Part shown: positions 7,804 to 17,109 of the stretch, piece by piece
Layout: each line of letters opens with the position of its first letter
How positions within the stretch are numbered: position 1 is the first letter of the stretch
NCBI GenBank assembly: GCA_024697645.1
Contig: JAILFH010000026.1
Coordinates: 1-62,485 of the forward strand
Source: Prevotella sp.
GTDB lineage: Bacteria; Bacteroidota; Bacteroidia; Bacteroidales; Bacteroidaceae
DNA length: 62,485 nt
Direction of reading: 5' to 3'
Program-made: the position numbers and the translations under genes
Notes under the pieces: generated by a model
What the model saw: the letters and a program-made list of their open reading frames with translations, nothing else
The model's database searches: none
What the model was told of the DNA's origin: nothing

Positions 7804-9282
7804 ATGAAGCAAAGATTCCTACTTATTGCAGCGCTGGCTATGCTGACGACATCCGTATGGGCTGCACAGAAGATTGAACGCCCCAAACTCGTCGTTGGGC
7901 TTGTTGTTGACCAGATGCGCTGGGATTACCTCTATTATTACTATGAGGACTTCGTCGAAGGTGGTCTGAAAAGACTTGTCGACGAGGGTTATTCTTTCGA
8001 AAATACGATGATCAACTATGTGCCTACGGTGACCGCCGTCGGACATGCAAGTGTCTATACCGGTTCTTGTCCTGCCTTGCATGGAATCGCAGGAAACAAC
8101 TTCTATGAGAACGGCGTAGAGCGCTATTGCTGCTCTGATACGACAGTGCGTTCGGTGGGTAGCGACTCGAAGGCAGGTCAGATGTCGCCTCGCAACATGT
8201 TGTCGAATACCATTGGCGACCAACTCCGTTTGAGCAACGACTTCAAGTCGCGTGTCTTTGGTGTGGCACTTAAGGATCGTGCTGCTATTCTGCCCGCAGG
8301 CCATTCAGCCAATGCGGCTTATTGGTACGACAACTCCGTAGGACATTTCATTTCGTCCACCTATTATATGGATGAACTTCCGAAATGGGTGCGCGAGTTC
8401 AACAAGCGAAATGGCACAAAGCCCGGTGAGGACCAGAAGATGAAGTCGGAAGGTGTCACAGTGACATTCAAGATGGCCGAATCATTGCTCGAGAACGAGC
8501 ATCTCGGACAGGGCGACGTCACTGATATGCTCTGCGTGAGCATCTCTTCGACCGATGCAATTGCCCATCAGTATGGAACACGTGGTGCTCAGACCATTGA
8601 CGCCTACAGACAACTCGACAGAGACTTGGCCCATTTCCTCACATTCCTCGACCGTCGCATCGGTCGCGGTCGCTATCTGCTCTTCCTCACTGCTGATCAT
8701 GCTGGTGCTCACAATCCTAACTACTTGCGCCGCAACCATATCCCAGCAGGCGGCTGGAGCGCCAGTGGAACGGTGAAGGCCATCAATGAGAGACTTTTGG
8801 CTAAATATGGTGTCGACAAGTTGGCTTTGGCAAACTATGGCGACTTCATCTATCTGAACCATGAGGCTATTGAGAAGGCCGGACTCGACTTGCAGGAAGT
8901 GAAGCAGGAGGCTATTGCCGAGATTCATAAGAACGACAAGATACTCTGTGCCGTCGACTGCGAAAAGGCTGCTATCGCTCCCATTCCGAAACTCATCCGC
9001 GAGCGCATTGTCAACGGCTACAACCGACTCCGTTCGGGTGATATCTATTGTGTGCCCCGTTCGCAGATGTTCTCGTGGGAATTCAAGGACACTTATGAAG
9101 GCACAACCCATAGCGAGTGGAATCCTTACGATTCCCATATCCCCTTGGTATTCCTGGGCTGGCATGTGGAGCACGGGGCTTCGTCGGATCACGCAACCAT
9201 AGTCGATATTGCAGCAACAGTTTGCGCAATGCTCCATATCCAGATGCCGAATGCCTGCATTGGCGACGCGTTGGACTTCTAG
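7804..9282 (+). CDS. PafA-like alkaline phosphatase / type I phosphodiesterase
   Basis: 492 residues with a signal peptide (1-21, ending VWAA). Metal- and phosphate-site motifs of the alkaline phosphatase superfamily are readable: VVDQMRWDY (first metal Asp), VPTVTAVGHASVYTG (carrying the nucleophilic Thr), SSTDAIAHQYG and TADHAGAHN, and the late His motif GTTHSEWNPYDSHIP. The Thr nucleophile points to the PafA type of Bacteroidetes, a periplasmic phosphomonoesterase that releases phosphate. The gene pairs with an Na/Pi cotransporter two genes downstream, a plausible scavenging and uptake combination. No Pho-box-like element is visible. Confidence 0.88.
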   Translation: MKQRFLLIAALAMLTTSVWAAQKIERPKLVVGLVVDQMRWDYLYYYYEDFVEGGLKRLVDEGYSFENTMINYVPTVTAVGHASVYTGSCPALHGIAGNNFYENGVERYCCSDTTVRSVGSDSKAGQMSPRNMLSNTIGDQLRLSNDFKSRVFGVALKDRAAILPAGHSANAAYWYDNSVGHFISSTYYMDELPKWVREFNKRNGTKPGEDQKMKSEGVTVTFKMAESLLENEHLGQGDVTDMLCVSISSTDAIAHQYGTRGAQTIDAYRQLDRDLAHFLTFLDRRIGRGRYLLFLTADHAGAHNPNYLRRNHIPAGGWSASGTVKAINERLLAKYGVDKLALANYGDFIYLNHEAIEKAGLDLQEVKQEAIAEIHKNDKILCAVDCEKAAIAPIPKLIRERIVNGYNRLRSGDIYCVPRSQMFSWEFKDTYEGTTHSEWNPYDSHIPLVFLGWHVEHGASSDHATIVDIAATVCAMLHIQMPNACIGDALDF

Positions 9283-9315
9283 TGTATCGTTTTTCTGGCT
9301 ATCTAGGCAAATTCA

Positions 9316-10617
9316 ATGAAAGAGGCTCTACTTCACTATGTCTGGAAACATCGTCTTCTGCCTGTTGGTGATCTCATGACTACAGACGGGCAGTTGGTCG
9401 AAGTGGTCGACCCTGGTTTGCACAATCGCAATGCTGGTCCCGACTTCTTCAATGCGAAGGTGAAGGTCGGCGGAACGCTTTGGGTGGGCAATGTCGAGAT
9501 TCACAATAGTTCGAGCGACTGGTATCAGCATGGACACGATCGTGATGCAGCCTACGACAATGTGGTGCTTCACGTGTGTGCTGTCATCGACCGCGACGAC
9601 ATCCTGACTGCTTCGGGTCGCCGATTGCCACAGGTGAAGATTAGTGTTCCGCCTGTCGTGCTCGACCATTACGAACAACTTATCCATACCGACAAGTATC
9701 CTCCCTGCTATCAGATTATTCCCTCGCTTTCGCCGTTGTTGGTTCATTCCTGGATGAGCGCGCTGCAGACTGAGCGACTGGAGCAGAAGACTGAGGCCAT
9801 CAGCCGTCGAGTCGCCTTGTGCGATGGTTCCTGGGAGGCAGCCTATTTCACGACTCTCGCCCGCAATTTCGGTTTCGGCATCAATGGCGATGCTTTCGAG
9901 CAATGGGCTCTGAGCATTCCGCTTTCGGCAGTCGGTCATCATCGTGATGACTTATTCCAGGTGGAAGCCATATTCATGGGACAGGCGGGCTTGCTGTCGC
10001 CCGATAGTCTACTCGAACGCTACAGGGAAAATGCAATGGCCGAAGGCTATTTCACCCGACTGCGTAATGAATATCTCTATCTGCAGCATAAGTTCTCGCT
10101 GAAGCCCATCGACCACCATTTGTGGCGATTCCTGCGACTCCGTCCGCAAAACTTCCCTTACATCCGCATCTCCCAACTTGCCCAACTCTACTTCGGTTGT
10201 CGTGCCTCGCTGAGTCAGATTGTCGAATGCAAGTCTGTGAAGGAATTCCTCGAAGTGCTTGATACACAGGCAACTGAGTATTGGCAGACTCACTATGTCT
10301 TCGGAGCGGAGAGTACTCGCAGTAGCAAACGACTTTCAGCCGCATCGCGCAAACTCATCATTATTAATACGGTCGTTCCCGTTCTCTTCGCCTATGGCCG
10401 TCATAAGCGCGACGACCGACTTTGCGACCGAGCCTTCGACTTGCTGGAGGAACTTCAGGCGGAGAAGAATCACATCACGCAGATGTGGCAGGAGTGCGGT
10501 CTTAGTGTGACTACTGCTGGCGACTCTCAGGCGCTCATTCAACTTAAAAACGAATACTGCGACCGAAAGGATTGTCTTCGTTGCCGTATCGGTTTTGAAT
10601 ACCTGAAGCGGCAATAG
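9316..10617 (+). CDS. DUF2851 family protein
   Basis: 433 residues, full family length. The N terminus has the diagnostic stretches LHYVWKHRLLP, DPGLHNRNAGPDFFNAK and VGNVEIHNSSSDWYQHGHD. The C terminus is a Cys cluster (CDRKDCLRC) before the end. The acidic and lysine pattern near GNVEIH hints at a nuclease-like fold, but this is only an impression. It is cytoplasmic, with no signal peptide. It follows the phosphatase by 33 bp and probably shares its transcript. Function unknown. Confidence 0.85.
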   Translation: MKEALLHYVWKHRLLPVGDLMTTDGQLVEVVDPGLHNRNAGPDFFNAKVKVGGTLWVGNVEIHNSSSDWYQHGHDRDAAYDNVVLHVCAVIDRDDILTASGRRLPQVKISVPPVVLDHYEQLIHTDKYPPCYQIIPSLSPLLVHSWMSALQTERLEQKTEAISRRVALCDGSWEAAYFTTLARNFGFGINGDAFEQWALSIPLSAVGHHRDDLFQVEAIFMGQAGLLSPDSLLERYRENAMAEGYFTRLRNEYLYLQHKFSLKPIDHHLWRFLRLRPQNFPYIRISQLAQLYFGCRASLSQIVECKSVKEFLEVLDTQATEYWQTHYVFGAESTRSSKRLSAASRKLIIINTVVPVLFAYGRHKRDDRLCDRAFDLLEELQAEKNHITQMWQECGLSVTTAGDSQALIQLKNEYCDRKDCLRCRIGFEYLKRQ

Positions 10618-10685
10618 TCGTAAGTTTGAACTCCCGAACTGCAAAATGGGCGAATGCTAAACTTGAATAAAAACAACTCTAAATA

Positions 10686-12392
10686 ATGGACTCTACACCA
10701 AATTATTTCTTTTTGTCGCTGAAACTACTGGGTGCGTTAGGACTGCTCATCTACGGTATGCGAATGATGAGTAATGCGCTGCAGAAACTGGCTGGCTCGG
10801 GACTTCGTCATGTGCTCGCCCGAATGACTACCAACCGATTTATGGGCATGCTGACAGGTGCATTTGTCACCTGCGCCGTACAATCGTCATCGGCAACTAC
10901 GGTAATGACGGTTTCGTTTGTCTCGGCGGGATTGCTTACGCTGGCTCAGGCCATTTCGGTCATCATGGGTGCGAATATCGGAACTACACTGACTGCGTGG
11001 ATTATGTCACTTGGCTACAACGTCGATTTGACCAGTGTTGTCTATCCTGCATTCTTCGTGGGTATGGTGCTCATCTATAAGAAGCGCAACCGTTTTGTCG
11101 GCGATTTTCTCTTTGGTATAGCGTTCATGTTCCTCTCGCTGGTGTTGCTAAGTACGACTGGAAAGGAAATGGACCTCGAACACAATGAGGCAGTAGTGAA
11201 CTTCTTTGCGTCGTTCGACACGAATAGTTATCTGACCATCATTTCCTTCTTGGCTATCGGAACGCTCATCACTTGTATCGTGCAGTCATCGGCTGCAGTG
11301 ATGGCTATCACCATTCTGCTTTGTTCTACGGGCGTATTGCCCATCTATCTGGGCATTGCGTTGGTGATGGGTGAAAATATCGGAACGACCGCCACTGCCA
11401 ATCTCGCCGCACTGGGCGCTAACACTCAGGCGCGAAGGGCTGCATTGGCTCATCTGCTATTCAATCTGTTTGGTGTGATTTGGGTGCTTTGTGTGTTCTA
11501 TCCTTTCATCAATATGGTTTGTCGGCTCGTGGGTTATGACCCGACAGTTGCCGGACAAGCAGAAAAGTTGCCAGTGGTGCTTGCAATGTTCCACACTTGC
11601 TTCAACGTGACTAACACAGCCCTTCTGATTGGGTTCATCTCGCAACTGGAGCGTATCGTCTGCTGGCTGCTGCCAGAGAAGGAAAAGGCAGAGCAGGAGG
11701 AATTTCATCTTCAATATATTCAGGCTAATCTGGTGCAGACGCCTGAAATCTCGGTGCTGCAGGCACAAAAGGAAACTCGCGACTTTGGTCAGCGTGTACA
11801 AAGGATGTTCGCAATGACGCGCAACCTTTTTGAAGAGAAAGACGACAGCGCATTCGAGAATCTCTTTAGTCAGATTACGAATCAGGAGGACATCACCGAC
11901 AAACTCGAGATTGGCATTGCCAATTATCTCGAACAAATCGGAATGGACCACATCAGTGACAAGACGAAGATGAAGGTGCGCCAGTTGATGCGAATGATTA
12001 GTGAACTGGAGAGCATCGGAGACGCTTGCTTCAAGTTCGCTCGCGCACTGAATCGACGCCACGAGTCGGGCATAGAGTTCAACGATGAACAAAACAAGAC
12101 CATTCAGACGCTGCTGGACCTTTCCGATAAGGCGCTGACGGAGATGAATGTTGTGATTAGCGGCCGACGTGAGAATCTGAGCACGAAGAAGACTTATCAG
12201 ATTGAGGATGAAATGACGCAGATGTGTATTGAACTGAAGGATGAGAACATTCGTGCCGTTTATGACCACGAGTACGATTACAACATCAGTTCCATCTATA
12301 TCGACCTGATCAACGAATGCCAGAAACTCAGTGGCTATGTAGTGAATGTAGTGCAGGCAAGATTGGAGGAAAAGGCTTTAAAGTCGGCGTAG
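10686..12392 (+). CDS. Na+/phosphate cotransporter family protein with PhoU-like tail
   Basis: 568 residues. Two inverted Na/Pi repeats carry the QSS motifs AVQSSSATTVM (about 61-71) and IVQSSAAVMAI (about 199-209), with ANIGTTLTAW and ENIGTTATAN nearby. About eight or nine membrane segments occupy residues 1-330. The C-terminal half from about 360 is cytoplasmic and helical, resembling PhoU repeats. It should import phosphate, or export it in some family members, with sodium. A possible -7 box TAAGTTTG sits at 10621-10628. The gene ends at a strong terminator at 12415. Confidence 0.92.
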   Translation: MDSTPNYFFLSLKLLGALGLLIYGMRMMSNALQKLAGSGLRHVLARMTTNRFMGMLTGAFVTCAVQSSSATTVMTVSFVSAGLLTLAQAISVIMGANIGTTLTAWIMSLGYNVDLTSVVYPAFFVGMVLIYKKRNRFVGDFLFGIAFMFLSLVLLSTTGKEMDLEHNEAVVNFFASFDTNSYLTIISFLAIGTLITCIVQSSAAVMAITILLCSTGVLPIYLGIALVMGENIGTTATANLAALGANTQARRAALAHLLFNLFGVIWVLCVFYPFINMVCRLVGYDPTVAGQAEKLPVVLAMFHTCFNVTNTALLIGFISQLERIVCWLLPEKEKAEQEEFHLQYIQANLVQTPEISVLQAQKETRDFGQRVQRMFAMTRNLFEEKDDSAFENLFSQITNQEDITDKLEIGIANYLEQIGMDHISDKTKMKVRQLMRMISELESIGDACFKFARALNRRHESGIEFNDEQNKTIQTLLDLSDKALTEMNVVISGRRENLSTKKTYQIEDEMTQMCIELKDENIRAVYDHEYDYNISSIYIDLINECQKLSGYVVNVVQARLEEKALKSA

Positions 12393-12414
12393 GAGATTTT
12401 TGAAATAGTTTTCA

Positions 12415-12460
12415 GAGAGGATTTCTTTTGTTTTAAAGAGGAAATCCTCTCTTGTTTTTA
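12415..12460 (+). terminator. Terminator after the Na/Pi cotransporter gene
   Basis: GAGAGGATTTC (12415-12425) and GAAATCCTCTC (12441-12451) form a perfect 11-bp stem, followed by TTGTTTTT. Confidence 0.8.
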
Positions 12461-12480
12461 GGTAGGAACCTTTTCTTTGA

Positions 12481-12700
12481 GAGAGAATTGCTTTCGTAAT
12501 AAGAGCACAATTTTTTCGATAATGTAGAGTAATCTTTTCGAGGATACAAAGCAATCCTTTTGACCATACAGAGCAGGTCTTTCGACCATACAGAGGATGC
12601 CTTTCGACCTTAGAAAGGATGTCTTTATATAGGTATAAAGGCATGCTCTCTAACCTCTAAAGCATTGCTTTCTAAGGTCCAAAGACGTGCTTTATATAAA
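12481..12700. repeat. Array 2 of ~22-bp near-palindromic units
   Basis: Nine or so units, for example CTTTCGACCATACAGAGG, CTTTCGACCTTAGAAAGG and CTCTCTAACCTCTAAAGC, at 22-bp spacing. Read on the minus strand, several consecutive units match those of array 3 (plus strand) in the same order, including CCTTTATACCTATATAAAG. Arrays 2 and 3 therefore descend from one ancestral array. The minus strand lacks stop codons for 88 codons, but this follows from the repeat and is not a gene. The array lies between two convergent genes and their terminators. Confidence 0.8.
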
Positions 12701-12796
12701 AAGGTAAATCAGAGTTGGCAGATAGTACAATTTCCTTGCTTTCATAATTTGATTTTTGACGCATCGGGGAGAGAAGGTCTCCATCTGAAACCTGAA

Positions 12797-12847
12797 ATAA
12801 AAAAACATCCACGAGCCTTCTTCTTTGGAAAGGAAGACTCGTGGATG
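12797..12847 (-). terminator. Terminator of the threonine aldolase-like gene
   Basis: CATCCACGAG (12806-12815) pairs with CTCGTGGATG (12838-12847), with further inner pairing. On the minus strand the stem is followed by TTTTTTTATTT. It lies about 75 bp past the stop at 12924. Confidence 0.85.
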
Positions 12848-12923
12848 GTGTCTGTTGAAATCTCTGCTGACTTAATTCGAAAAACAAAGATTGTGAAATT
12901 CTTTTCAGGAAGTATTTGGAAAA

Positions 12924-13955
12924 CTATAGGAGTTTTCGGAGATTCTCCAAATCTTGCTCGGTGGTAGCCCAAGATGTGACGAAACGGCAAATCATGAGGG
13001 TTGGGTCATCGGGTGATGGTCCCCAGAGCGTGAAGTCGACGATTTTCTTGAGTTCGAGGGCGCGGTCGTGGGGCAGCAGAATGAATTGCTGGTTTGTAGG
13101 TGAATCCATATAGAACACCATTCCTGCCTCTTCCAGAATACGTTTGAGTTTCTCAGCCATAAGGATAGCGTGACGAGAGATGTCGAAATAGAGATTCTCC
13201 GAGAACAACGCATCGAACTGTACTCCGACTACACGACCCTTAGCCAGCAAGGCGCCGTGACGCTTCACATTGGAGAAGAAATACTTCGGGGCATTGCCGC
13301 GTGGGAAGACAACAGCCTCGCCACAAAGTGCGCCCACTTTCGTTCCACCTATATAGAATACGTCGCAGTGGCGGGCGAGCCATTGCAGCGAAATGTCGCT
13401 GGCCGACGACATCAGACCATAGCCCAGACGCGCACCATCGACAAACAACTGAAGACCATAGCGGCGACAAAGTTGCTGAATAGCGGTGATTTCCTCTGCG
13501 GTGTAGAGCGTACCCATTTCTGTGGGGTAAGTGATATAGACCATTCCCGGCTGAGCCACGTGGTCGCGGCTTTCGTCGTGTTCATAGACGTTGAGATAGT
13601 CGGCAAGTGTTTTAGGAAGGAGTTTGCCATTCGTACTCGGCAGTCCAATGACGCGGTGCCCACTTGCCTCTACGGCTCCAGCCTCATGCACGTTGATGTG
13701 GCCCGTTTCGGCACTGACGACCGCTTCGCAGGTAGCAAGGCATGAATCGATGATGGTGGCATTGGCTTGAGTTCCGCCCGAGAGGAAATAGACGTCGGCA
13801 TCGGGACAACCGCATGCCTCGCGGATTTTCCGTCGTGCACTTTCGCTCCACTCGTCGAAACCATAGGTCAGGCTCGTGAGCGAATTGGTATCAATCAGAT
13901 GTTGCAACACTTTTGGGTGTGCTCCGTTGTTATAGTCGCATTCGAAGGATAACAT
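12924..13955 (-). CDS. ltaE: Low-specificity threonine aldolase / beta-eliminating lyase family
   Basis: 343 residues from the ATG at 13955, where the family's usual N terminus begins (MLSFECDYNNGAHP); the open frame extends 55 codons further upstream without family resemblance. A fold type I PLP enzyme. FLSGGTQAN (57-65) binds the cofactor phosphate, His87 in TGHINVHE stacks on PLP, Asp173 lies in FVDGARLGY, and the Schiff-base Lys206 is in YIGGTKVGA. It likely cleaves L-threonine or allo-threonine to glycine and acetaldehyde, although the family also includes other retro-aldol and lyase activities. It lies 55 bp downstream of argF' on the same strand. Confidence 0.88.
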   Translation of the reverse strand: MLSFECDYNNGAHPKVLQHLIDTNSLTSLTYGFDEWSESARRKIREACGCPDADVYFLSGGTQANATIIDSCLATCEAVVSAETGHINVHEAGAVEASGHRVIGLPSTNGKLLPKTLADYLNVYEHDESRDHVAQPGMVYITYPTEMGTLYTAEEITAIQQLCRRYGLQLFVDGARLGYGLMSSASDISLQWLARHCDVFYIGGTKVGALCGEAVVFPRGNAPKYFFSNVKRHGALLAKGRVVGVQFDALFSENLYFDISRHAILMAEKLKRILEEAGMVFYMDSPTNQQFILLPHDRALELKKIVDFTLWGPSPDDPTLMICRFVTSWATTEQDLENLRKLL

Positions 13956-14010
13956 AGTTGGGAGTTTAGAATCTGTCGGTTTTATGATGAAAAGTTTAAA
14001 ATTGGCATTG

Positions 14011-14982
14011 TCAGAGACTTTCGAGGATGCGCTTGAGGACAACCTGTGCGGAAATCTCACGGTTGGCTGCTTCGGGAATGACCAGACTCGTGGGCGCTTC
14101 AATGACGTCGTCGGTGACAATCATGTTGCGGCGCACGGGCAGACAATGCATGAAGAATGCATCGTTGGTTACAGCCATATGAGCAGTGTCAACGGTCCAG
14201 TGGGCCATCTTGTGGTAATCGTCCAATACTTTTCCGTAGTTCTCGGGCTGAGTCACACCAGGACAACTCCAGTTCTTCGCATAGATGAAGTCAGCACCTT
14301 CGAAGGCTTTCATCTGGTCGTATTCCACACGAGCATTGCCCACGAACAGCGGGTCGAGTTCGTAGCCTTCGGGTTGGGTCACTACGAAATCAACATCGGC
14401 AGCATTCATCCACTCTGCGAAAGAGTTGGGAACAGCCTGTGGCAACGCACGAGGATGAGGAGCCCAAGTAAGCACTACTTTCGGACGAGCCGAGCGCTTG
14501 TATTCCTCAATGGTGATGAGGTCGGCAAATGCCTGAAGAGGATGCACCGTTGCACTCTCCATAAAGAACACGGGTCGGCCAGAATACTTAACGAACTGAT
14601 TGAGGATGGCTTCCTCATAATCGTCCTTACGACTATCGAAACGGGCGAAACTACGTACGCCAATCACGTCGCAATACTGCGCCATCACGGGAATTGCCTC
14701 CAGAAGGTGCTCGCTCTTGTCACCGTCCATGATAACGCCCCTCTCGGTCTCCAGTTTCCAGGCGCCTTGGTTCACGTCGAGCACGATAACGTTCATGCCC
14801 AGATTCATTGCTGCCTTCTGGGTAGAAAGGCGGGTGCGCAGAGAGTTGTTGAAGAAGATGAGCAGTGCCGTCTTGTTTCGTCCAAGGTTTTGCCACTGGA
14901 AACGGTCGCGCTTTACTTCCTGTGCTTCTGCGAGGGCGGCCTTCAGGTCGCCGATATCGGTTACATGTTGGAATATTCTCAT
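14011..14982 (-). CDS. argF': N-succinylornithine carbamoyltransferase (ArgF')
   Basis: 323 residues, close to the Bacteroides enzyme. The carbamoyl-phosphate loop is SLRTRLS (47-53), HPLQ is at 147-150 and HCLPVRRN at 279-286. The long insertion and proline-rich region characteristic of acetyl/succinylornithine carbamoyltransferases replace the normal ornithine SMG motif. Position 90 in DGDKSEH is Ser. As I recall, this site is Pro in Bacteroides fragilis SOTCase and Glu in the acetylornithine enzymes, so the succinyl substrate is favoured here. The product is N-succinylcitrulline in arginine synthesis. The gene follows the proline cluster by 109 bp. Confidence 0.93.
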   Translation of the reverse strand: MRIFQHVTDIGDLKAALAEAQEVKRDRFQWQNLGRNKTALLIFFNNSLRTRLSTQKAAMNLGMNVIVLDVNQGAWKLETERGVIMDGDKSEHLLEAIPVMAQYCDVIGVRSFARFDSRKDDYEEAILNQFVKYSGRPVFFMESATVHPLQAFADLITIEEYKRSARPKVVLTWAPHPRALPQAVPNSFAEWMNAADVDFVVTQPEGYELDPLFVGNARVEYDQMKAFEGADFIYAKNWSCPGVTQPENYGKVLDDYHKMAHWTVDTAHMAVTNDAFFMHCLPVRRNMIVTDDVIEAPTSLVIPEAANREISAQVVLKRILESL

Positions 14983-15036
14983 TTTATTTTGGGTTTTGAA
15001 TAATATTTTGAGTTTCGTTTATCTTTTTGGAGTAAA

Positions 15037-15068
15037 GGAGTTCCGAAGTTCAGGAGTTCCGAAATTCA
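15037..15068. repeat. Two 16-bp direct repeats between argF' and proA
   Basis: GGAGTTCCGAAGTTCA (15037-15052) is followed directly by GGAGTTCCGAAATTCA (15053-15068), 15 of 16 identical. Similar purine-rich short tandem repeats lie at 58141-58172 and 61669-61700. Confidence 0.75.
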
Positions 15069-15091
15069 GACATTAGTCCGTCTGTCTCCAC

Positions 15092-16333
15092 TCAGGCTCG
15101 TGTCTGACCTTCACCCTCAATAATCCATTTATAGGTGGTCAGTTCTTCCAACGCCATAGGGCCACGGGCATGAAGTTTCTGGGTGCTGATACCAATCTCT
15201 GCCCCAAGTCCGAACTGAGCCCCATCAGTGAAACTTGTGGGTACGTTCCAATAGACACAGGCGGCATCAACTTCTGTCTGGAATCGGCGGGCTGTGACCT
15301 CGTTGTTGGTGATGATGCTCTCGCTGTGGCCACTGCCATAACGGGCGATATGGAGCAGGGCTTCGTCCAACGAACCCACAGTTCGAATAGCGAGTTTGTA
15401 GTCCATGAACTCCGTTCCGAACTTGTCGTCGGTAGCGGGTTCGAGATATGGATATTTGCCACTGAGCGCAGAAAATGCTTCCTCATCGGCATAGATGATG
15501 ACCTGCTTCTCTGTCATTGGAGCCACAAGGTCGGGAAGGTCAGAGAGACGGTCGCGATGGATGATGAGACAGTCGAGTGCGTTGCAAACGCTGACGCGCC
15601 GCGTCTTGCCGTTGAATACGATATTGCGCCCCATTGACAAGTCGCCGTCGCAATCGAAATAGGTATTGACAACTCCCGCACCAGTTTCAATGACTGGTAC
15701 GCGGGCATTGTCGCGAACGAAATCTATCAGTTTGCGACCACCACGGGGAATAACCAAGTCAATCTGTCCGACAGCATTGAGCATCTCAGAAGTATCCTCA
15801 TGGGTAGCAGGCAGTAGCGTAACTGCTTCTGTGGGCAGTGAGAACCGCTGAAGTACCTTATGGATGAGATTTACTGCGGCGCGGTTGCTTTGATCAGCGT
15901 CCTTTCCACCTTTTAATATACAGGCATTACCACTCTTGAAACAGAGAGAGAAGACGTCGAACGTGACGTTGGGGCGGGCTTCATAGATGATGCCGATGAC
16001 ACCGAACGGAACACTGACACGATGGAGTCGTAGTTGATTGGGCAGTGTGCGAGCCTTGCTGACGTGACCTAACGGGGTCGGCAGCACAGCCACATTCCTC
16101 ATATCGGCAGCAATGCCACGAAGACGTTCTTCTGAAAGTTGCAAACGATCGTAGAGCGGGTTGTTCTTATCCATGCGAGCCAAGTCGGCAGCATTAGCCT
16201 TAAGGAGCGATTCCTGCTGTTGACTGATGGCATCGGCCACAGCCAGCAATACTTCCTGACGACGCTCATCAGAGAGAAGTGCAAGGGAACGGGCGGCAGC
16301 GCGAGAGGCCGCAAAAGATGTGGAATTGTTCAT
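15092..16333 (-). CDS. proA: Glutamate-5-semialdehyde dehydrogenase (gamma-glutamyl phosphate reductase)
   Basis: 413 residues, full length. The aldehyde dehydrogenase fold is clear: [27 protein letters not shown] and LVIPRGG, and the catalytic Cys in [10 protein letters not shown]. The C terminus has [15 protein letters not shown]. It reduces gamma-glutamyl phosphate with NADPH, the second step of proline synthesis. Its start overlaps the proB stop by 4 bp, so the two are translationally coupled and the channelled intermediate is made side by side. Confidence 0.97.
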   Translation of the reverse strand: MNNSTSFAASRAAARSLALLSDERRQEVLLAVADAISQQQESLLKANAADLARMDKNNPLYDRLQLSEERLRGIAADMRNVAVLPTPLGHVSKARTLPNQLRLHRVSVPFGVIGIIYEARPNVTFDVFSLCFKSGNACILKGGKDADQSNRAAVNLIHKVLQRFSLPTEAVTLLPATHEDTSEMLNAVGQIDLVIPRGGRKLIDFVRDNARVPVIETGAGVVNTYFDCDGDLSMGRNIVFNGKTRRVSVCNALDCLIIHRDRLSDLPDLVAPMTEKQVIIYADEEAFSALSGKYPYLEPATDDKFGTEFMDYKLAIRTVGSLDEALLHIARYGSGHSESIITNNEVTARRFQTEVDAACVYWNVPTSFTDGAQFGLGAEIGISTQKLHARGPMALEELTTYKWIIEGEGQTRA

Positions 16334-17109
16334 CGGCTTGCCTTGAAATGGGTGAATGGAATAAGTTCGGGATGCCAGAGCAGGTCGGTGAGAATATTCT
16401 CCCGCTTGCCGTTTGCAATATAGGCATCAATGCCTTGTCGGGCCATTGTGGTGGCAGTCTGATATTTACTTTTCATGCCTCCTCGGCCAGCACTGCTCTT
16501 TTTGTTCTGAATATAGGAAGAGAGGTCGGTTTCGGGCTCCACCTCACGAATAATTTTGGCATCAGAAAGAGTTGGGTCGGCATCGTAGATACCATCGATG
16601 TTGGATAGGAGGATGAGCAGTTGGCACTGCATCATCTCGGCAATAAGACCAGAGAGTTCGTCGTTGTCGGTGAACATCAACTCCGTAATTGCGACAGTGT
16701 CGTTCTCGTTGACGATGGGCAGTACTCCATGAGAGAGCATTGCCGTCATGCATGACTGTTGGTTTTGTCGGTGAGGACCATCGACGAAATTCTCCTTCAT
16801 CGTCAGCACTTGTCCCACATGAATACCATGATCGCGGAATAGTTCCACGTAGCGCCCCATGAGTTTTGCCTGCCCGACGGCACTGAACAATTGGCGCTGT
16901 TCCACCGAATCCATCTCAGCCTGTTCGCAGGTGGGCAGTTGCAACTCACTTCGACCGCTTGCTACGGCTCCCGAGGAGATGAGTATCACCTCGATTCCAG
17001 CCTTGCGCAGGTCGGCGATTTGGTCGACCAATGCAGACATACGGGTGAAGTCGAGCGTTCCGTCGGGGCGCGTCAACACGTTTGAACCTATCTTGACAGC
17101 AATTCTCAT
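16330..17109 (-). CDS. proB: Glutamate 5-kinase, short form without PUA domain
   Basis: 259 residues covering only the amino-acid kinase domain ([59 protein letters not shown]). The C-terminal PUA domain of the 367-residue enteric enzyme is absent; short forms are known in several phyla. It phosphorylates glutamate, normally the proline-inhibited committed step. It overlaps proC upstream and proA downstream by 4 bp each. Confidence 0.96.
   Translation of the reverse strand: MRIAVKIGSNVLTRPDGTLDFTRMSALVDQIADLRKAGIEVILISSGAVASGRSELQLPTCEQAEMDSVEQRQLFSAVGQAKLMGRYVELFRDHGIHVGQVLTMKENFVDGPHRQNQQSCMTAMLSHGVLPIVNENDTVAITELMFTDNDELSGLIAEMMQCQLLILLSNIDGIYDADPTLSDAKIIREVEPETDLSSYIQNKKSSAGRGGMKSKYQTATTMARQGIDAYIANGKRENILTDLLWHPELIPFTHFKASR

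Noticed and set aside
11457..12269. 270-codon open frame opposite the Na/Pi cotransporter gene
   Set aside because: It lies antisense to the PhoU-like part, with no promoter and no family features.
12378..12644. 88-codon open frame on the minus strand over array 2
   Set aside because: It is a read-through of the 22-bp repeat (a ~7.3-residue periodic peptide), with no start signals. A similar peptide read from array 3 reflects shared DNA, not protein conservation.
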